A DNA stretch of 64,000 bases from Halospina sp040196175. GTDB lineage: Bacteria; Pseudomonadota; Gammaproteobacteria; Pseudomonadales; Oleiphilaceae. Below, one piece after another: positions 16,084-24,400 of the stretch (positions are counted from its first letter, which is position 1; each line of letters begins with the position of its first letter). The DNA is taken from the NCBI RefSeq assembly GCF_040196175.1, contig NZ_JBEFNF010000008.1, positions 1 through 64,000 on the forward strand. The letters are read 5' to 3'. Below the pieces are notes generated by a model. That model did not search any database. It had not been told where the DNA came from and saw only the letters and a program-made list of their open reading frames with translations. Both the position numbers and the translations under genes were made by a program.

Positions 16084-18571
16084 GGTCCACCTCCCGAAGC
16101 TGCATATCCTCAGCTGCTGGCAAAGCCAGCTCCAGTGGGCAAACTGTGCTGACCAAATTTTGCTGGAACCGACGGATGTCGCGCTCATCCGTCCATACCG
16201 AGCGGCTGCTGCTCCAATGCAGATTGGCATCTGATTCACGGATGTGACCCAGCAACCAGTGTTGTGCACTGCGCCCAAGCTTTGTCTGGGCACGAGTCGC
16301 CACCAAGTGGCGCAGGGCATTGCCACGCGATTTGTCCCGATACGCCCGCCAGGACGAAGACTGGGGCATCAACGCATCGAGTTCGCGTTTGAAATCAGCG
16401 TGGGTGAACGCATTACCCTTGAGCTGTTGGCGGCTAGCGGTCATATGAATCCGCTCTGGCAGAACCGTCCGCAACGCACCGCCCCCCTGCCACTGCCACC
16501 CAGTGCGCGTTTGCCGCCGCTTCCAGTCCTCTACCCAGCCACGCCAGCAATGCAGCCAGCGGGCCAGCCACGGCGGCACAGGCAACCAGCGCCTTTCAGT
16601 GTGCGTTTTCGTGTTTTTTTCGCTATGCAGAATAAAATGGTACCGGCCATCACAATGTAGACTGTTTTCGGTTTCCGCCCCCCAGGGCCTTGAAGCAGTA
16701 CATAGCGCCAGCAACAGATACAACAGGCTGGTAGTGCGGTTAATGAAATTAATAATCCGGCGGTTTTCATCATTGGCTCGCGCCGACCGATCGCCATGCT
16801 TGAGTGATTCAGTGCTCAGACGCAGCTGGTCAATCAGCTCGAACGCATCATCGAGGCCAAATCCGGATTGGGAGCCGATGTTATCCGTGCCGTGCTCATC
16901 GTAGAGTTCAAACAGTCCCGGTTCCTGTCGCGGAGCCAACCCCAGTTGATGCACGAACCCATCAAACGCGTCCTGTAGGGATTGATTGGCGATCCGACGA
17001 TACGCAATATCCGTTGCACTCGCAGCTCTTAATCGCCCACCAAGCGCCTCCGTAATCATATCGTCGCCGGCAATCGGACGCAGTGCCAACCAGCCGGCTG
17101 CGCGCAGCCGCTCCGCGGTGATCGGGAGTCCACCAAGGCGCCGGAACGCCCTGGAGCGCCCCCGCTGATCAATGATTCGAGTCAGTCCGGCCAGCGGCTG
17201 ATCTGAGCTAGAACACCGCGCCAGTGCCTGTCTCAACAAACCAGAAACCAACACCCGACAGTGCGAGTCTGGTCCACCATCGATAGGCATCCACAACCAA
17301 TGCCGGGCTCGTTCGTACCTCAGGGTTGCCACGTTTGATTGCGCATCGAGCTGCTCAACAATGGCCAGCTTCTCAACCTGCTTCGGTGAGCGACCGAGGT
17401 GCACCAGCGTCATGAACACTAATTCTTCGGGACTATCGGCGCTTTGAAGCAGTGCCCGAACCACTCCGGATTTCACCCGGTGGACATCCGCCGAACCGCG
17501 AAGCCGCTGCAATGGGCGCCTTTTGCGGGCGCGGGTGCGAGCAGGCTGTCTCTGCTCAACTGGAAGCTCAGCGATAACCCTATCAATCTGCTCGGGATCA
17601 TCCGCAACAGGGCTCTCATCCTGGCCCTCCCAGCGAGCGAGCTGGTGCACAAGCTTTTGAGTAGCGACACTGGGAGCCGGCTCCTCTAATTCTGACGCCC
17701 CGGTCCCCGTCCCGACCGTTTGAGCTTTGGGCCAGAATTGACCCGACTCCGTTCGGGTGACGACCGTCTCGGGACGGGCCTGGTGACGCTCTCGGGTCTG
17801 TGGGTTTGTCTCGCGCGGTGCGGTTTGAATCAACTCTCGTGGCAGCGCCGGTTGATCAGCATCCGTACCGCTACTGTAGGTTTTGCGCCGGGGGTTCGCT
17901 CCCCCCAATGTCCGATTCCCTGTCAGAATCTCAATAACCTGTCGAGTGGGCGTACGCTCATTATCATCACTGGCAAGTTGCTCCATAGCCTCTTCGAGAC
18001 GTTGCACCACCGCATCCGCCAAAGAGGTCTCGTCGCAGACGGTCCCCTGCTGGGCTATACGCGGCACAAATTCCAGAAGCGCCTTGCGTAGCTTCAGCAC
18101 ATGCGTATACGTCTGGGGGACGGTTATCTGCTCGCTATCCGCGCCACAATGTGCATCTATGAGCTGCGCGAGAAGGCCGCGTGCAATTCGCCAACAGTGA
18201 CTGTCGCTTGATTTCTGATAGAGGCATTGAAATGTATAATACCCCGCGAAGCTTACCCTTATGTTTTTATTCTCGCCTGGTAAACCTTGAGCAAGCCAGG
18301 TCGACTCCAACGCCTCCAATTCCAGTGGCATTGCCTCAGGATGATCGGCTGCGTAGATGGCGCCAGAGTGCTCCAGCGCGGCCCAACTCGGCGGGGGATA
18401 CGTGTAGCGCACTACGGTCATAACCCGCTCAAACAGCGCGGCATCGCGCTCAATCAGCATGGGCAGCACACGGTGCTGCCACATGCCTTCAACAGCTTCA
18501 AAAGGCCAAATCTTGCCGCTCGCTTGAGAACGAGTGAGTGGAATATCTTCAGCCCCCAGCTCACCGGTCAT
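16076..18571 (-). CDS. large tyrosine-recombinase-like protein lacking the catalytic Tyr
   Basis: Protein of 831 aa. The C-terminal region keeps Arg628 (ASRPWGAE), Lys655 (NTKTHTERRW), Arg754 (NALRH) and His776 (LLGHIRES). The first His of the HxxR motif is Asn751, and the residue aligned with the nucleophile, ten after the LGH His, is Trp786. It is thus a degenerate recombinase, presumably a structural or DNA-binding partner of the active enzyme encoded next. The 600-residue N-terminal part is unrecognised, with a Pro/Thr/Arg-rich linker around residues 215-310. ATG 18571 overlaps the upstream stop (TGATG). Second gene of the operon. Confidence 0.8.
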   Translation of the reverse strand: MTGELGAEDIPLTRSQASGKIWPFEAVEGMWQHRVLPMLIERDAALFERVMTVVRYTYPPPSWAALEHSGAIYAADHPEAMPLELEALESTWLAQGLPGENKNIRVSFAGYYTFQCLYQKSSDSHCWRIARGLLAQLIDAHCGADSEQITVPQTYTHVLKLRKALLEFVPRIAQQGTVCDETSLADAVVQRLEEAMEQLASDDNERTPTRQVIEILTGNRTLGGANPRRKTYSSGTDADQPALPRELIQTAPRETNPQTRERHQARPETVVTRTESGQFWPKAQTVGTGTGASELEEPAPSVATQKLVHQLARWEGQDESPVADDPEQIDRVIAELPVEQRQPARTRARKRRPLQRLRGSADVHRVKSGVVRALLQSADSPEELVFMTLVHLGRSPKQVEKLAIVEQLDAQSNVATLRYERARHWLWMPIDGGPDSHCRVLVSGLLRQALARCSSSDQPLAGLTRIIDQRGRSRAFRRLGGLPITAERLRAAGWLALRPIAGDDMITEALGGRLRAASATDIAYRRIANQSLQDAFDGFVHQLGLAPRQEPGLFELYDEHGTDNIGSQSGFGLDDAFELIDQLRLSTESLKHGDRSARANDENRRIINFINRTTSLLYLLLALCTASRPWGAETENSLHCDGRYHFILHSEKNTKTHTERRWLPVPPWLARWLHCWRGWVEDWKRRQTRTGWQWQGGGALRTVLPERIHMTASRQQLKGNAFTHADFKRELDALMPQSSSWRAYRDKSRGNALRHLVATRAQTKLGRSAQHWLLGHIRESDANLHWSSSRSVWTDERDIRRFQQNLVSTVCPLELALPAAEDMQLREVDRG

Positions 18572-19203
18572 CACGCATCTCCATCTTGGCTGTTGAATTC
18601 CGCCAATACCTGCCCGATTCGCTGAGCACTCACTCGTTTACTGATCAACGTTTCGTAGTCGTAGTGATCAAGATTATCTTTATCGAATGCCCATTCCGCG
18701 ACTCTTTCGGCAAGCGCGGGCGAATTATTCAAAAGCCGTACGGCGTTCTGCCACCCTGAGTAGAATTTCGCAGGCCGCTTACCCAGCTCCCCTTTACGCG
18801 CTTTGCTGATTTCATGGTACTCACGATTACTGAGCTTCATCGGCATATCGACACACTGCTCTAAAGCATTCTCACGTGCCAGGTACAATTCAACGGTGGC
18901 GAATTGAACAACGTCCAGCGCGTGTTGATCACGCGCTTCATACCAGATCGTTCGCACGTACTGCTCTCCGGGAACTTTCTGGAGCAATGGATCGACAATG
19001 CGGGCATTCAGGAGTCTGGGTGTCTGTTCTTCAATAGTCCATCCGATAATTGGGTGCGCGGCCAGCATGTGTACTGACTCCCTAGTCGAATGGACCGAAC
19101 TGTCATAATTACCCCGAAATAGGTCGTCAGCGCGAGTCCAGCGCTCATCAGCTTCTATGCTGAGTGACCTTAGGTTCGGATCTGGAAAAATTGTGTACTG
19201 CAT
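18571..19203 (-). CDS. unknown protein, first gene of recombinase operon
   Basis: Protein of 210 aa, soluble, mixed alpha/beta, of no family I recognise. It begins MQYTIFPDPNLRSLSIEADERW; the C-terminal half is rich in Lys/Arg (REYHEISKARKGELGKR) and ends with a helical EWAFDKDNLDHYDYETLISKR segment. GGAGAG lies 4 bases before the ATG. It overlaps the next gene by one base pair step (TGATG), so the three genes are translationally coupled. Context suggests an accessory DNA-binding or control factor for the recombinase pair, comparable to small proteins in other multi-integrase operons; this is inference. Confidence 0.7.
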   Translation of the reverse strand: MQYTIFPDPNLRSLSIEADERWTRADDLFRGNYDSSVHSTRESVHMLAAHPIIGWTIEEQTPRLLNARIVDPLLQKVPGEQYVRTIWYEARDQHALDVVQFATVELYLARENALEQCVDMPMKLSNREYHEISKARKGELGKRPAKFYSGWQNAVRLLNNSPALAERVAEWAFDKDNLDHYDYETLISKRVSAQRIGQVLAEFNSQDGDA

Positions 19204-19820
19204 TGGTCTCTCCGACTGTGAATTTCACGGAAAATGCTAACTCGAATCACCCCCTCAAAATGGCCGTGGCCACCTCATCCAATGGGACGCATTTTCATCT
19301 ATTTTGAGGCCAAGAAGGCTCTTCAAACCCAGCTTTAAAGGCGGGTTTGCGGTACCTCGACGGTTTACGGCCCAGCAAAATTTCCACTGCTGCATGCTCT
19401 AACGCCTCCAATCATGGACATGCCTGAAACTGCGGTTTATGCACCAGCACTGGCTGAACTTTATTAAGGGTACCTGCCTCGGTTCGGGTGTCTTCTCAGA
19501 ACAACGGGCAAAAATTGGCACTTTGTTGTACAACGCCTGGTCCTCGACAAACCAAGGCTGCCAACCGGTGCCTGGAGTGATTGTCGGGGCCAGCCATGGC
19601 GTTTTGGGGCGAGAAAGCGCGTTTTTTACTACAGATGCGAATGAGCCGGACCTGGGAAGGCTCAGGGGTGGCCGCGAGTTGGGGCGAATACCGATGAAAA
19701 AGTGCGGGTAGGTAAGACTCCGATGGCGGGGCAGGCGTCAAGGCAACGACCGTAAACCTGCCCAGCAGCATCAAGTTGCGCTAGAATCGCGCCGCAACTT
19801 CAAGGATCAAGACTGCCAAC
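19204..19820. other. gene-free region upstream of recombinase operon, with inverted repeat
   Basis: About 600 bases without a convincing gene. CCTCAAAAT (19253-19261) and ATTTTGAGG (19301-19309) form a perfect 9-base inverted repeat 39 bases apart; TGGCCGTGGCCA (19261-19272) is a small palindrome inside it. It sits 50 bases upstream of the operon start, so it may be an operator or part of a recombination site. Confidence 0.4.
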
Positions 19821-20260
19821 GTGGATTACTGGAAACACCTCTTACTCCCCGCCACTGCCGGGACACTGCTGCTCTACGCACTGCTCTGGCTTCCCTGGCA
19901 TGAGGTCTACCGGTCTGCGGAGTTCCTCATGGCGCCACTGCTTCTGGCCGCCATGGTCCGATTCTGGCGCCCCTGGTTCCGGGACGCCCCGCTGGTGCGC
20001 CTGTGGCTGCTGTTCGTCGGGCTTCTGGTGCTTACCCAGTTCTGGTACGCCTTCAGCCTGCCGGACTCGGAAGCATTCGCCCCCAGCGCCAAGGCCACAC
20101 GCCACTACCCCAAGCCCATACTGATTTTGGCTGTCGGCATCATGGCGGCAGGCGCTTCCTGCTCTGGTTCGCGGCCGCCGCCGTCATGGGGCTGATTATT
20201 CACCTGGCCTTGCAGCTGGCGACCGCCTCAACCCACCTGCCCCGCCACAACACCGCTTGA
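19821..20260 (+). pseudogene. O-antigen-ligase-like membrane protein remnant
   Basis: The N-terminal 110 residues form three or four transmembrane helices (LLLPATAGTLLLYALLWLPW, LWLLFVGLLVLTQFWYAFSL) and then SAKATRHYPKPILIL, which looks like the start of WaaL/Wzy-C family ligases. A frameshift near 20145-20155 moves to another frame (FLLWFAAAAVMGLIIHLALQ), which stops at 20258-20260. Ligases are normally about 400 aa and contain a large periplasmic loop that is absent here. Probably the leftover of an O-antigen ligase gene from the ancestral locus; the family call is tentative. Confidence 0.5.
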
Positions 20261-20281
20261 GCGATTGAAGGATGAAGGATG

Positions 20282-20932
20282 TCAAAGCGTCTTAAATTCC
20301 TCGGTGTAGGCGTACTCGATGAATTGGTCTCCGTCCCATCGCAATACATAGAGTCCTGCCTGTGTAACAGGCGTTGTCGCCGGTGGTCGCAAAAGTGCCA
20401 CCGCCTCGTGCCCGGGATCTCGTACCGACTCATAAAGGATACCGAACTCGCCGGCAGCCGTTAGTCTGGCGCCCAGATTCTGGCTCGCGGTGTAGCTGTC
20501 AGGGTCGTGGACTGTCGTGTCGCCACGCACATCCACCGGCGGCTCAACGATCACTCCCGTATAACAGCGCACCGTTGCAGAGACTTCCTGGGAGAAACCG
20601 AATTGACGCCATGCACGGGCCGTGTGGTGTGCCCACTCGCGAAGAGCGGTGCTCACGCTATCCGCAGCGTAGTAGGCGCCTCGCTCGCCGGTATTGAACC
20701 GGGCTTCTCGGCCGTAGCAGAACGCGGCCATCACCGGTGACCACCCGGGACCGAAGCGCGCATCGGCTTTATTCACGAAGTGATGCCAGTGCACCGCCCG
20801 ATCGCTGGTGGCTGATTCCAGCTCACCAAGCAGCATGTGCTCCGGGCTCTCGAACAGGTCAATCGGCGGATGCTTGGTATGGATGACGCGGTGGTGCGTC
20901 CACTGAGGATGCTCCCTCGGCCAGTCCGCCAT
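20282..20932 (-). CDS. RES-domain toxin (NAD-targeting family)
   Basis: Protein of 216 aa with RES-domain signatures: an Arg near the N-terminus (HHRVIH), GERGAYYAADSVSTALREW carrying the conserved Glu, and GILYESVRDPG with the conserved Ser. Characterised RES toxins (MbcT, ParT families) break down or transfer ADP-ribose from NAD. It is 4 bases downstream of the Xre/DUF2384 antitoxin gene on the same strand, antitoxin first. Apparently intact. Confidence 0.85.
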   Translation of the reverse strand: MADWPREHPQWTHHRVIHTKHPPIDLFESPEHMLLGELESATSDRAVHWHHFVNKADARFGPGWSPVMAAFCYGREARFNTGERGAYYAADSVSTALREWAHHTARAWRQFGFSQEVSATVRCYTGVIVEPPVDVRGDTTVHDPDSYTASQNLGARLTAAGEFGILYESVRDPGHEAVALLRPPATTPVTQAGLYVLRWDGDQFIEYAYTEEFKTL

Positions 20933-20936
20933 CCAG

Positions 20937-21398
20937 TCAGGCCCTCATACCGTCCAGGCTACGGCGCACGAAGTACATCGCGCCAATCGAGCCGTCCTCG
21001 AGCAAAAAGTCGCGTACCGAGCGTCCCTGCAGCCCGAACAGATCGAGCGGACGCTGGAACATGGCATACGCCTCCTCTTCGTGCCCATCCGGGGTTATCA
21101 GTGTCAATGCCTTGTGTATGCCCAGAAGCAAGCTGATCCGCTCCAGCGTATCGCGCGGGATCTCGATCTCATCCTTTGTTTCAACGTGGCGCTTCCAGTC
21201 GTACAGGCGGCGCGTGCTGAGCCCACCCAGAAGGGTGGCCAGATCCGACATGCTCAATCCCCACCGACGATAGCGATCGAACAACCACCTGAGTCCTGCC
21301 GCAGCGTGGCGCGGGGTGAGTCCATCATGGACGCTTTGGCTTGATGCACCCGGCACCTGGGCCTGTTCAGAAGACTGAGCTAAGGATTGACGACCCAT
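20937..21398 (-). CDS. Xre/MbcA/ParS-type antitoxin for RES toxin
   Basis: Protein of 153 aa: a disordered N-terminal stretch of about 25 residues, a helix-turn-helix region (MSDLATLLGGLSTRRLYDWKR), then a DUF2384-like C-terminus (LERISLLLGIHKALTLI, later AMFQRPLDLFGLQGRSVRDFLL). By family knowledge it blocks the RES active site and represses the operon. A GGGGGA lies 5 bases before the ATG. A perfect palindrome over the -10 box directly upstream is the likely operator. Confidence 0.85.
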   Translation of the reverse strand: MGRQSLAQSSEQAQVPGASSQSVHDGLTPRHAAAGLRWLFDRYRRWGLSMSDLATLLGGLSTRRLYDWKRHVETKDEIEIPRDTLERISLLLGIHKALTLITPDGHEEEAYAMFQRPLDLFGLQGRSVRDFLLEDGSIGAMYFVRRSLDGMRA

Positions 21399-21406
21399 AA
21401 ATCCCC

Positions 21407-21452
21407 CTTTTGGTCACACCAAAAGTATATCGGACCTCGCCGTTTTGGGCAA
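21407..21452 (-). promoter_or_regulatory. promoter and operator of the RES/Xre module
   Basis: CTTTTGGT (21407-21414) and ACCAAAAG (21418-21425) are a perfect 8-base inverted repeat around CAC. On the minus strand the -10 TATACT (21424-21429) overlaps the palindrome, and TTGCCC (21447-21452) lies 17 bases upstream as -35. Binding of the antitoxin there would block transcription. Confidence 0.65.
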
Positions 21453-21679
21453 TTTTGCATATTTTATATTAGATACTGCAGATTTGCGTATTTGATCTCG
21501 CTGCATCAGGAACGGTCGCCGCCCGGCAACCGATTGTTTCGAGCTCACAAAACCACAAAGCCCCCCGGATCTGGCTGTCGAGGCTGCAGTAGGTTCTGAC
21601 CAGCCCCTGGCGCCCCCTGCAGCTGGGTGCGTTCCAGACGCGCTGAATCACTTTTACGGTGAACCGGAATACGCAGTTG

Positions 21680-21719
21680 GGCGAAATCGCCATCTGGACA
21701 ACTAGGCTGACAGAGAGGG
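21680..21719. repeat. solo end of the IS3-family element seen at 51.4-53.1 kb
   Basis: 40 bases are identical to 53024-53063, the 5' end and outer flank of the IS3 element. No transposase sequence of that element is present here, so this is a lone end left by deletion or recombination. Sequence to the left (21500-21680) is unrecognised. Confidence 0.7.
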
Positions 21720-21730
21720 TGAGTCTGTTC

Positions 21731-21916
21731 GAGCAAGAAGATTCAGAGCCTGGATGCGTAAACCGCTGGATAAGATTGTGAATGGCGGCAGCGCAGCACT
21801 ATCTGATTGTAGTGCACACCTATAGAGTTCAGAATCAAGAGAGTGTAACCATCAGAGTGATATCAGCCCGGCGCGCAACGAGGCATGAGATCACGCAGTA
21901 CGAGCAGGGTGAATAC
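21731..21916 (+). pseudogene. BrnT-family toxin remnant
   Basis: Read in the frame of the following antitoxin, the sequence gives a BrnT-like middle and end (HYLIVVHTYR, TIRVISARRATRHE, YEQ). The upstream part (NRWIRL) is separated by an in-frame TGA at 21779-21781. The N-terminal third is missing, replaced by the IS3-type end at 21680-21719, and no stop codon separates the toxin frame from brnA, so a restart at a later ATG would fuse the two. Non-functional as a toxin. Confidence 0.65.
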
Positions 21917-22117
21917 ATGCGGAATGAATATGATTTTTCGAATGCTGAACGAGGCAAATTCCATCACCCGGAAGCGCAGTACAACATGCCTCTCTACCTC
22001 GAAGAGGAAGTCCTCAGGTACTTCACAGCTCAAGCAGAATCCAAGGGCGTCGATCTGAACACCCTAATCAATGACCTGCTGAAGAAAGACATCGATCTAA
22101 TCGAGGGCGTAAAGTAG
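21917..22117 (+). CDS. antitoxin of BrnA type (ribbon-helix-helix)
   Basis: Protein of 66 aa starting MRNEYDFSNAERGKFHHPEA, a common beginning of antitoxins paired with BrnT-like toxins, followed by a ribbon-helix-helix (MPLYLEEEVLRYFTAQAESKGVDLNTLINDLL). AGGGTGA precedes the ATG by 5 bases. Its toxin is broken, so it is likely an orphan antitoxin. Confidence 0.7.
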   Translation: MRNEYDFSNAERGKFHHPEAQYNMPLYLEEEVLRYFTAQAESKGVDLNTLINDLLKKDIDLIEGVK

Positions 22118-22206
22118 CTCCTTGGTCCTTCTATTTACTACAACTCAAACCCAGCAATGGGATATTATGATTCAATGGAATACCATCAAGCGGTAAAGGT
22201 ACCGAG

Positions 22207-22407
22207 ATGAACATTGCCGAACATATCTACCAGGAAGTACGACGCCTTCCAGAACCTCTCGCGCACGAGGTGTCCGACTTTATCGGGTACCTGGAAACCA
22301 AGCACGGTTTAACAGAACGAAATACTGAAGAGATCAAGAAAGCGCAGGAACAGGTAATGGAAAAACTATGGGAGAACACGGAAGACGAGGTCTGGGATGA
22401 GTGGTGA
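22207..22407 (+). CDS. DUF2281-like antitoxin
   Basis: Protein of 66 aa. The pattern AEHIYQEVRRLPEPLAHEVSDFIGYLETKHG resembles DUF2281 antitoxins, in which a helical hairpin (VxxLPE..exxDFIxYL) precedes an acidic C-terminal tail (here ENTEDEVWDEW) that binds the toxin. It overlaps the PemK-like gene by 11 bases, an antitoxin-first coupled pair. Confidence 0.75.
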   Translation: MNIAEHIYQEVRRLPEPLAHEVSDFIGYLETKHGLTERNTEEIKKAQEQVMEKLWENTEDEVWDEW

Positions 22408-22732
22408 GCCGGGGAGCCTCGTAGCCATCCCCTTCCCATACACAAATTTGCAAACCGCCAAACGAAGGCCGGTGGTGATCATCACGCCACCGGATCGGCA
22501 CGGCGACTTCATCGCGCTCGCCGTCACATCGGCCCCAACGCCCGAGAACGCCGTGGCCATTAAGACCAGCGATCTCTCTGAGGGCGCACTCCCGAAGCCA
22601 AGCTGGATACGATACGACAAGGTGTTCACGCTGAGCGAGGGAATCATCGTTAAACAGTACGGACGGCTTGCTTCAGAGACTTACAGCCGGGTCCAGGAGG
22701 GATTCTGTCACTACCTCGGATGCAGCGGATAG
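22397..22732 (+). CDS. MazF/PemK-family endoribonuclease toxin
   Basis: Protein of 111 aa with MazF/PemK features: GSLVAIPFPYTNLQTAKRRPVVII at the N-terminus (the beta-strand and RPVV motif), a conserved LAVTSAP strand, and WIRYDKVFTLSEGIIVKQYGRL near the C-terminus. Known relatives cut mRNA at short motifs and are neutralised by the adjacent antitoxin. It appears intact. Confidence 0.85.
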   Translation: MSGEPGSLVAIPFPYTNLQTAKRRPVVIITPPDRHGDFIALAVTSAPTPENAVAIKTSDLSEGALPKPSWIRYDKVFTLSEGIIVKQYGRLASETYSRVQEGFCHYLGCSG

Positions 22733-22846
22733 AAAACCTCCTTGCTCCTAACCCCCTGAAAACAATGCCAACGATCAGCGATTTTTTCGGCATTCTCATA
22801 AGAATGTACTACGACGACCACAACCGCCTCATTTCCATGCCTACTT

Positions 22847-23374
22847 TTATGCCTCAGGCTCAGCATTGAACCGGCGGAGATGCTTATTAAGGTGACGGAT
22901 CTGATAAGCCGCAAGCTGAGTTGTTCTGAAAGCATCAATGGCGAGATTGCCGCCGACATAGGTGAACAGTAGCGCCAGCGGGAAGGTAATAACAACCGCA
23001 CCGCCTCCATCACTGAGCCCCATCACCGTAAAGCTCCACAGCATCGCCGCAAGGACAAGTATCAACAGTGAGTAGGAGGCAAAGAATGCTTGGCGAAGCC
23101 CGCCGCCAATGCCTTTTGTGAAATTGCGGTAGGCGTGGCTGAGCCATACACCATCGCGCTGGCGGGTAGCCGCCAAAGCAACCTCGTCTCCCTTATCCAG
23201 GTACCAGTGGCAGTCCAGCCTCAATCTTATCGCCGCCTGGTACCCCTCCAACGAAACAAGGGCTACGTTTTGGCTGATCGCCTTGACTGAGCGCACGCGC
23301 CCGGTCACTACTTCGGTTGAGCTCTTTGCTGCCACGGTGATTGAGCCTTTCAGTTTTAACGGGCCGCGCTGCAT
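22847..23374 (-). CDS. hypothetical membrane protein
   Basis: Protein of 175 aa. A soluble N-terminal part of about 90 residues with beta-rich character (VTGRVRSVKAISQNVALVSLEGY) precedes two transmembrane helices (SLLILVLAAMLWSFTVMGL and VVITFPLALLFTYVGGNLAI) and a basic cytoplasmic tail (IRHLNKHLRRF). No family recognised. It ends 24 bases before the lipoprotein gene upstream on the same strand would begin its 3' end, so the two may form an operon. Confidence 0.6.
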   Translation of the reverse strand: MQRGPLKLKGSITVAAKSSTEVVTGRVRSVKAISQNVALVSLEGYQAAIRLRLDCHWYLDKGDEVALAATRQRDGVWLSHAYRNFTKGIGGGLRQAFFASYSLLILVLAAMLWSFTVMGLSDGGGAVVITFPLALLFTYVGGNLAIDAFRTTQLAAYQIRHLNKHLRRFNAEPEA

Positions 23375-23397
23375 CCGCTGTATGACGCCGGAACACC

Positions 23398-24228
23398 TTA
23401 ATACTCTATGTCCACGCCAATCTCACCCTCCTCCGGCAAGACCTCGATTTCCAACTGGCCCTGGGAAGTGGGCTGATCAGGAACGTAATACCGGAAAGAG
23501 TTAATCCCTTCCGAACCCTTTCGATACTGCTCTTGCAGTAACAATGCGAGCATTGCGTGAAGCGTGTCCTTGGTATCGACAGACGGGGCATTGAATTGAA
23601 CTTCATCGGTGCCGACCTCTCGCTCCGCACCATCGAAAGAGGGAAATGCCAAGTGGTCAAAATCGTAGTACACCCAGAAAGTCGGTCTGAAAAAACCAGG
23701 TTCCTCGCTGAACGAGACGCTGGTAAGCGCTCCCTCATTGACAGAATCCGGGTATGTAAAGGAGACAGTGGGCTCTTCCAGAACCAGTGCAACGTTCGTC
23801 ACAGAATCCGATGCGACCGAAATGTCATCTTTTACCTCGGTTTTCAAAACCAAATGATTACCAAACTGCGCAGCTCCCTCTTTATAGGAGATGCCAGCTA
23901 TTTCATAGCCGTTACCCACGGGCACAGAAATCGTTGCATCAACGGTATCCGGCACTGGGTAGTCCTCAATCACACGGAACGAGGTCTCTGGGTTCCGGAT
24001 CACGATTCGAACCATGGACGGTTCATCAAGTGCCTGCGTGAACACCTGCGCTGTTTGCGTTTCCATGCGACGCTGGAACTGGACGCGGACTGAACCTTCT
24101 TCCTGAGACGCCTCTTCCCTGGGCGCATCGCTTACTTGGTCGCGAGAATCATCGCTTGAACCACCTCCGGTTATGCAACCGGTCAGCAAAACAAGCGCTC
24201 CACCAACCGCTCCAATCGTTACCCGCAT
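23398..24228 (-). CDS. hypothetical lipoprotein
   Basis: Protein of 276 aa starting MRVTIGAVGGALVLLTGC; LTGC is a lipobox, so Cys18 is the probable lipidation site and the protein is anchored to a membrane. A Gly/Ser/Asp/Glu-rich linker (residues 19-45) follows, then beta-rich sequence with no recognised domain. Start 24228 is chosen because AAGGAGGAAAG directly precedes it; an in-frame start at 24246 would break the signal peptide. The downstream gene is a membrane protein of unknown role. Confidence 0.75.
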   Translation of the reverse strand: MRVTIGAVGGALVLLTGCITGGGSSDDSRDQVSDAPREEASQEEGSVRVQFQRRMETQTAQVFTQALDEPSMVRIVIRNPETSFRVIEDYPVPDTVDATISVPVGNGYEIAGISYKEGAAQFGNHLVLKTEVKDDISVASDSVTNVALVLEEPTVSFTYPDSVNEGALTSVSFSEEPGFFRPTFWVYYDFDHLAFPSFDGAEREVGTDEVQFNAPSVDTKDTLHAMLALLLQEQYRKGSEGINSFRYYVPDQPTSQGQLEIEVLPEEGEIGVDIEY

Positions 24229-24400
24229 CTTTCCTCCTTGATGCACTGCTATTCATGTTCCCCACCGTTCGCCTGAGCCATTGTGCAAGGCCCTTTATCA
24301 GACCAGCTGCACTTGAGCCCTCACGGCATAAGAACCGCGATGTTACCGGACTGTAACCCTATCGGCCAGCCACCGCCGCCATGCCAACCCCCAACCACAC

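Noticed and set aside
16084..16326. N-terminal extension of the 712-aa recombinase
   Set aside because: The extra 81 codons overlap the end of the upstream gene in another frame and read like its shadow; GTG 16083 has a good ribosome binding site.
19439..19711. 90-codon plus-strand frame
   Set aside because: No ribosome binding site or family similarity; treated as part of the gene-free region.
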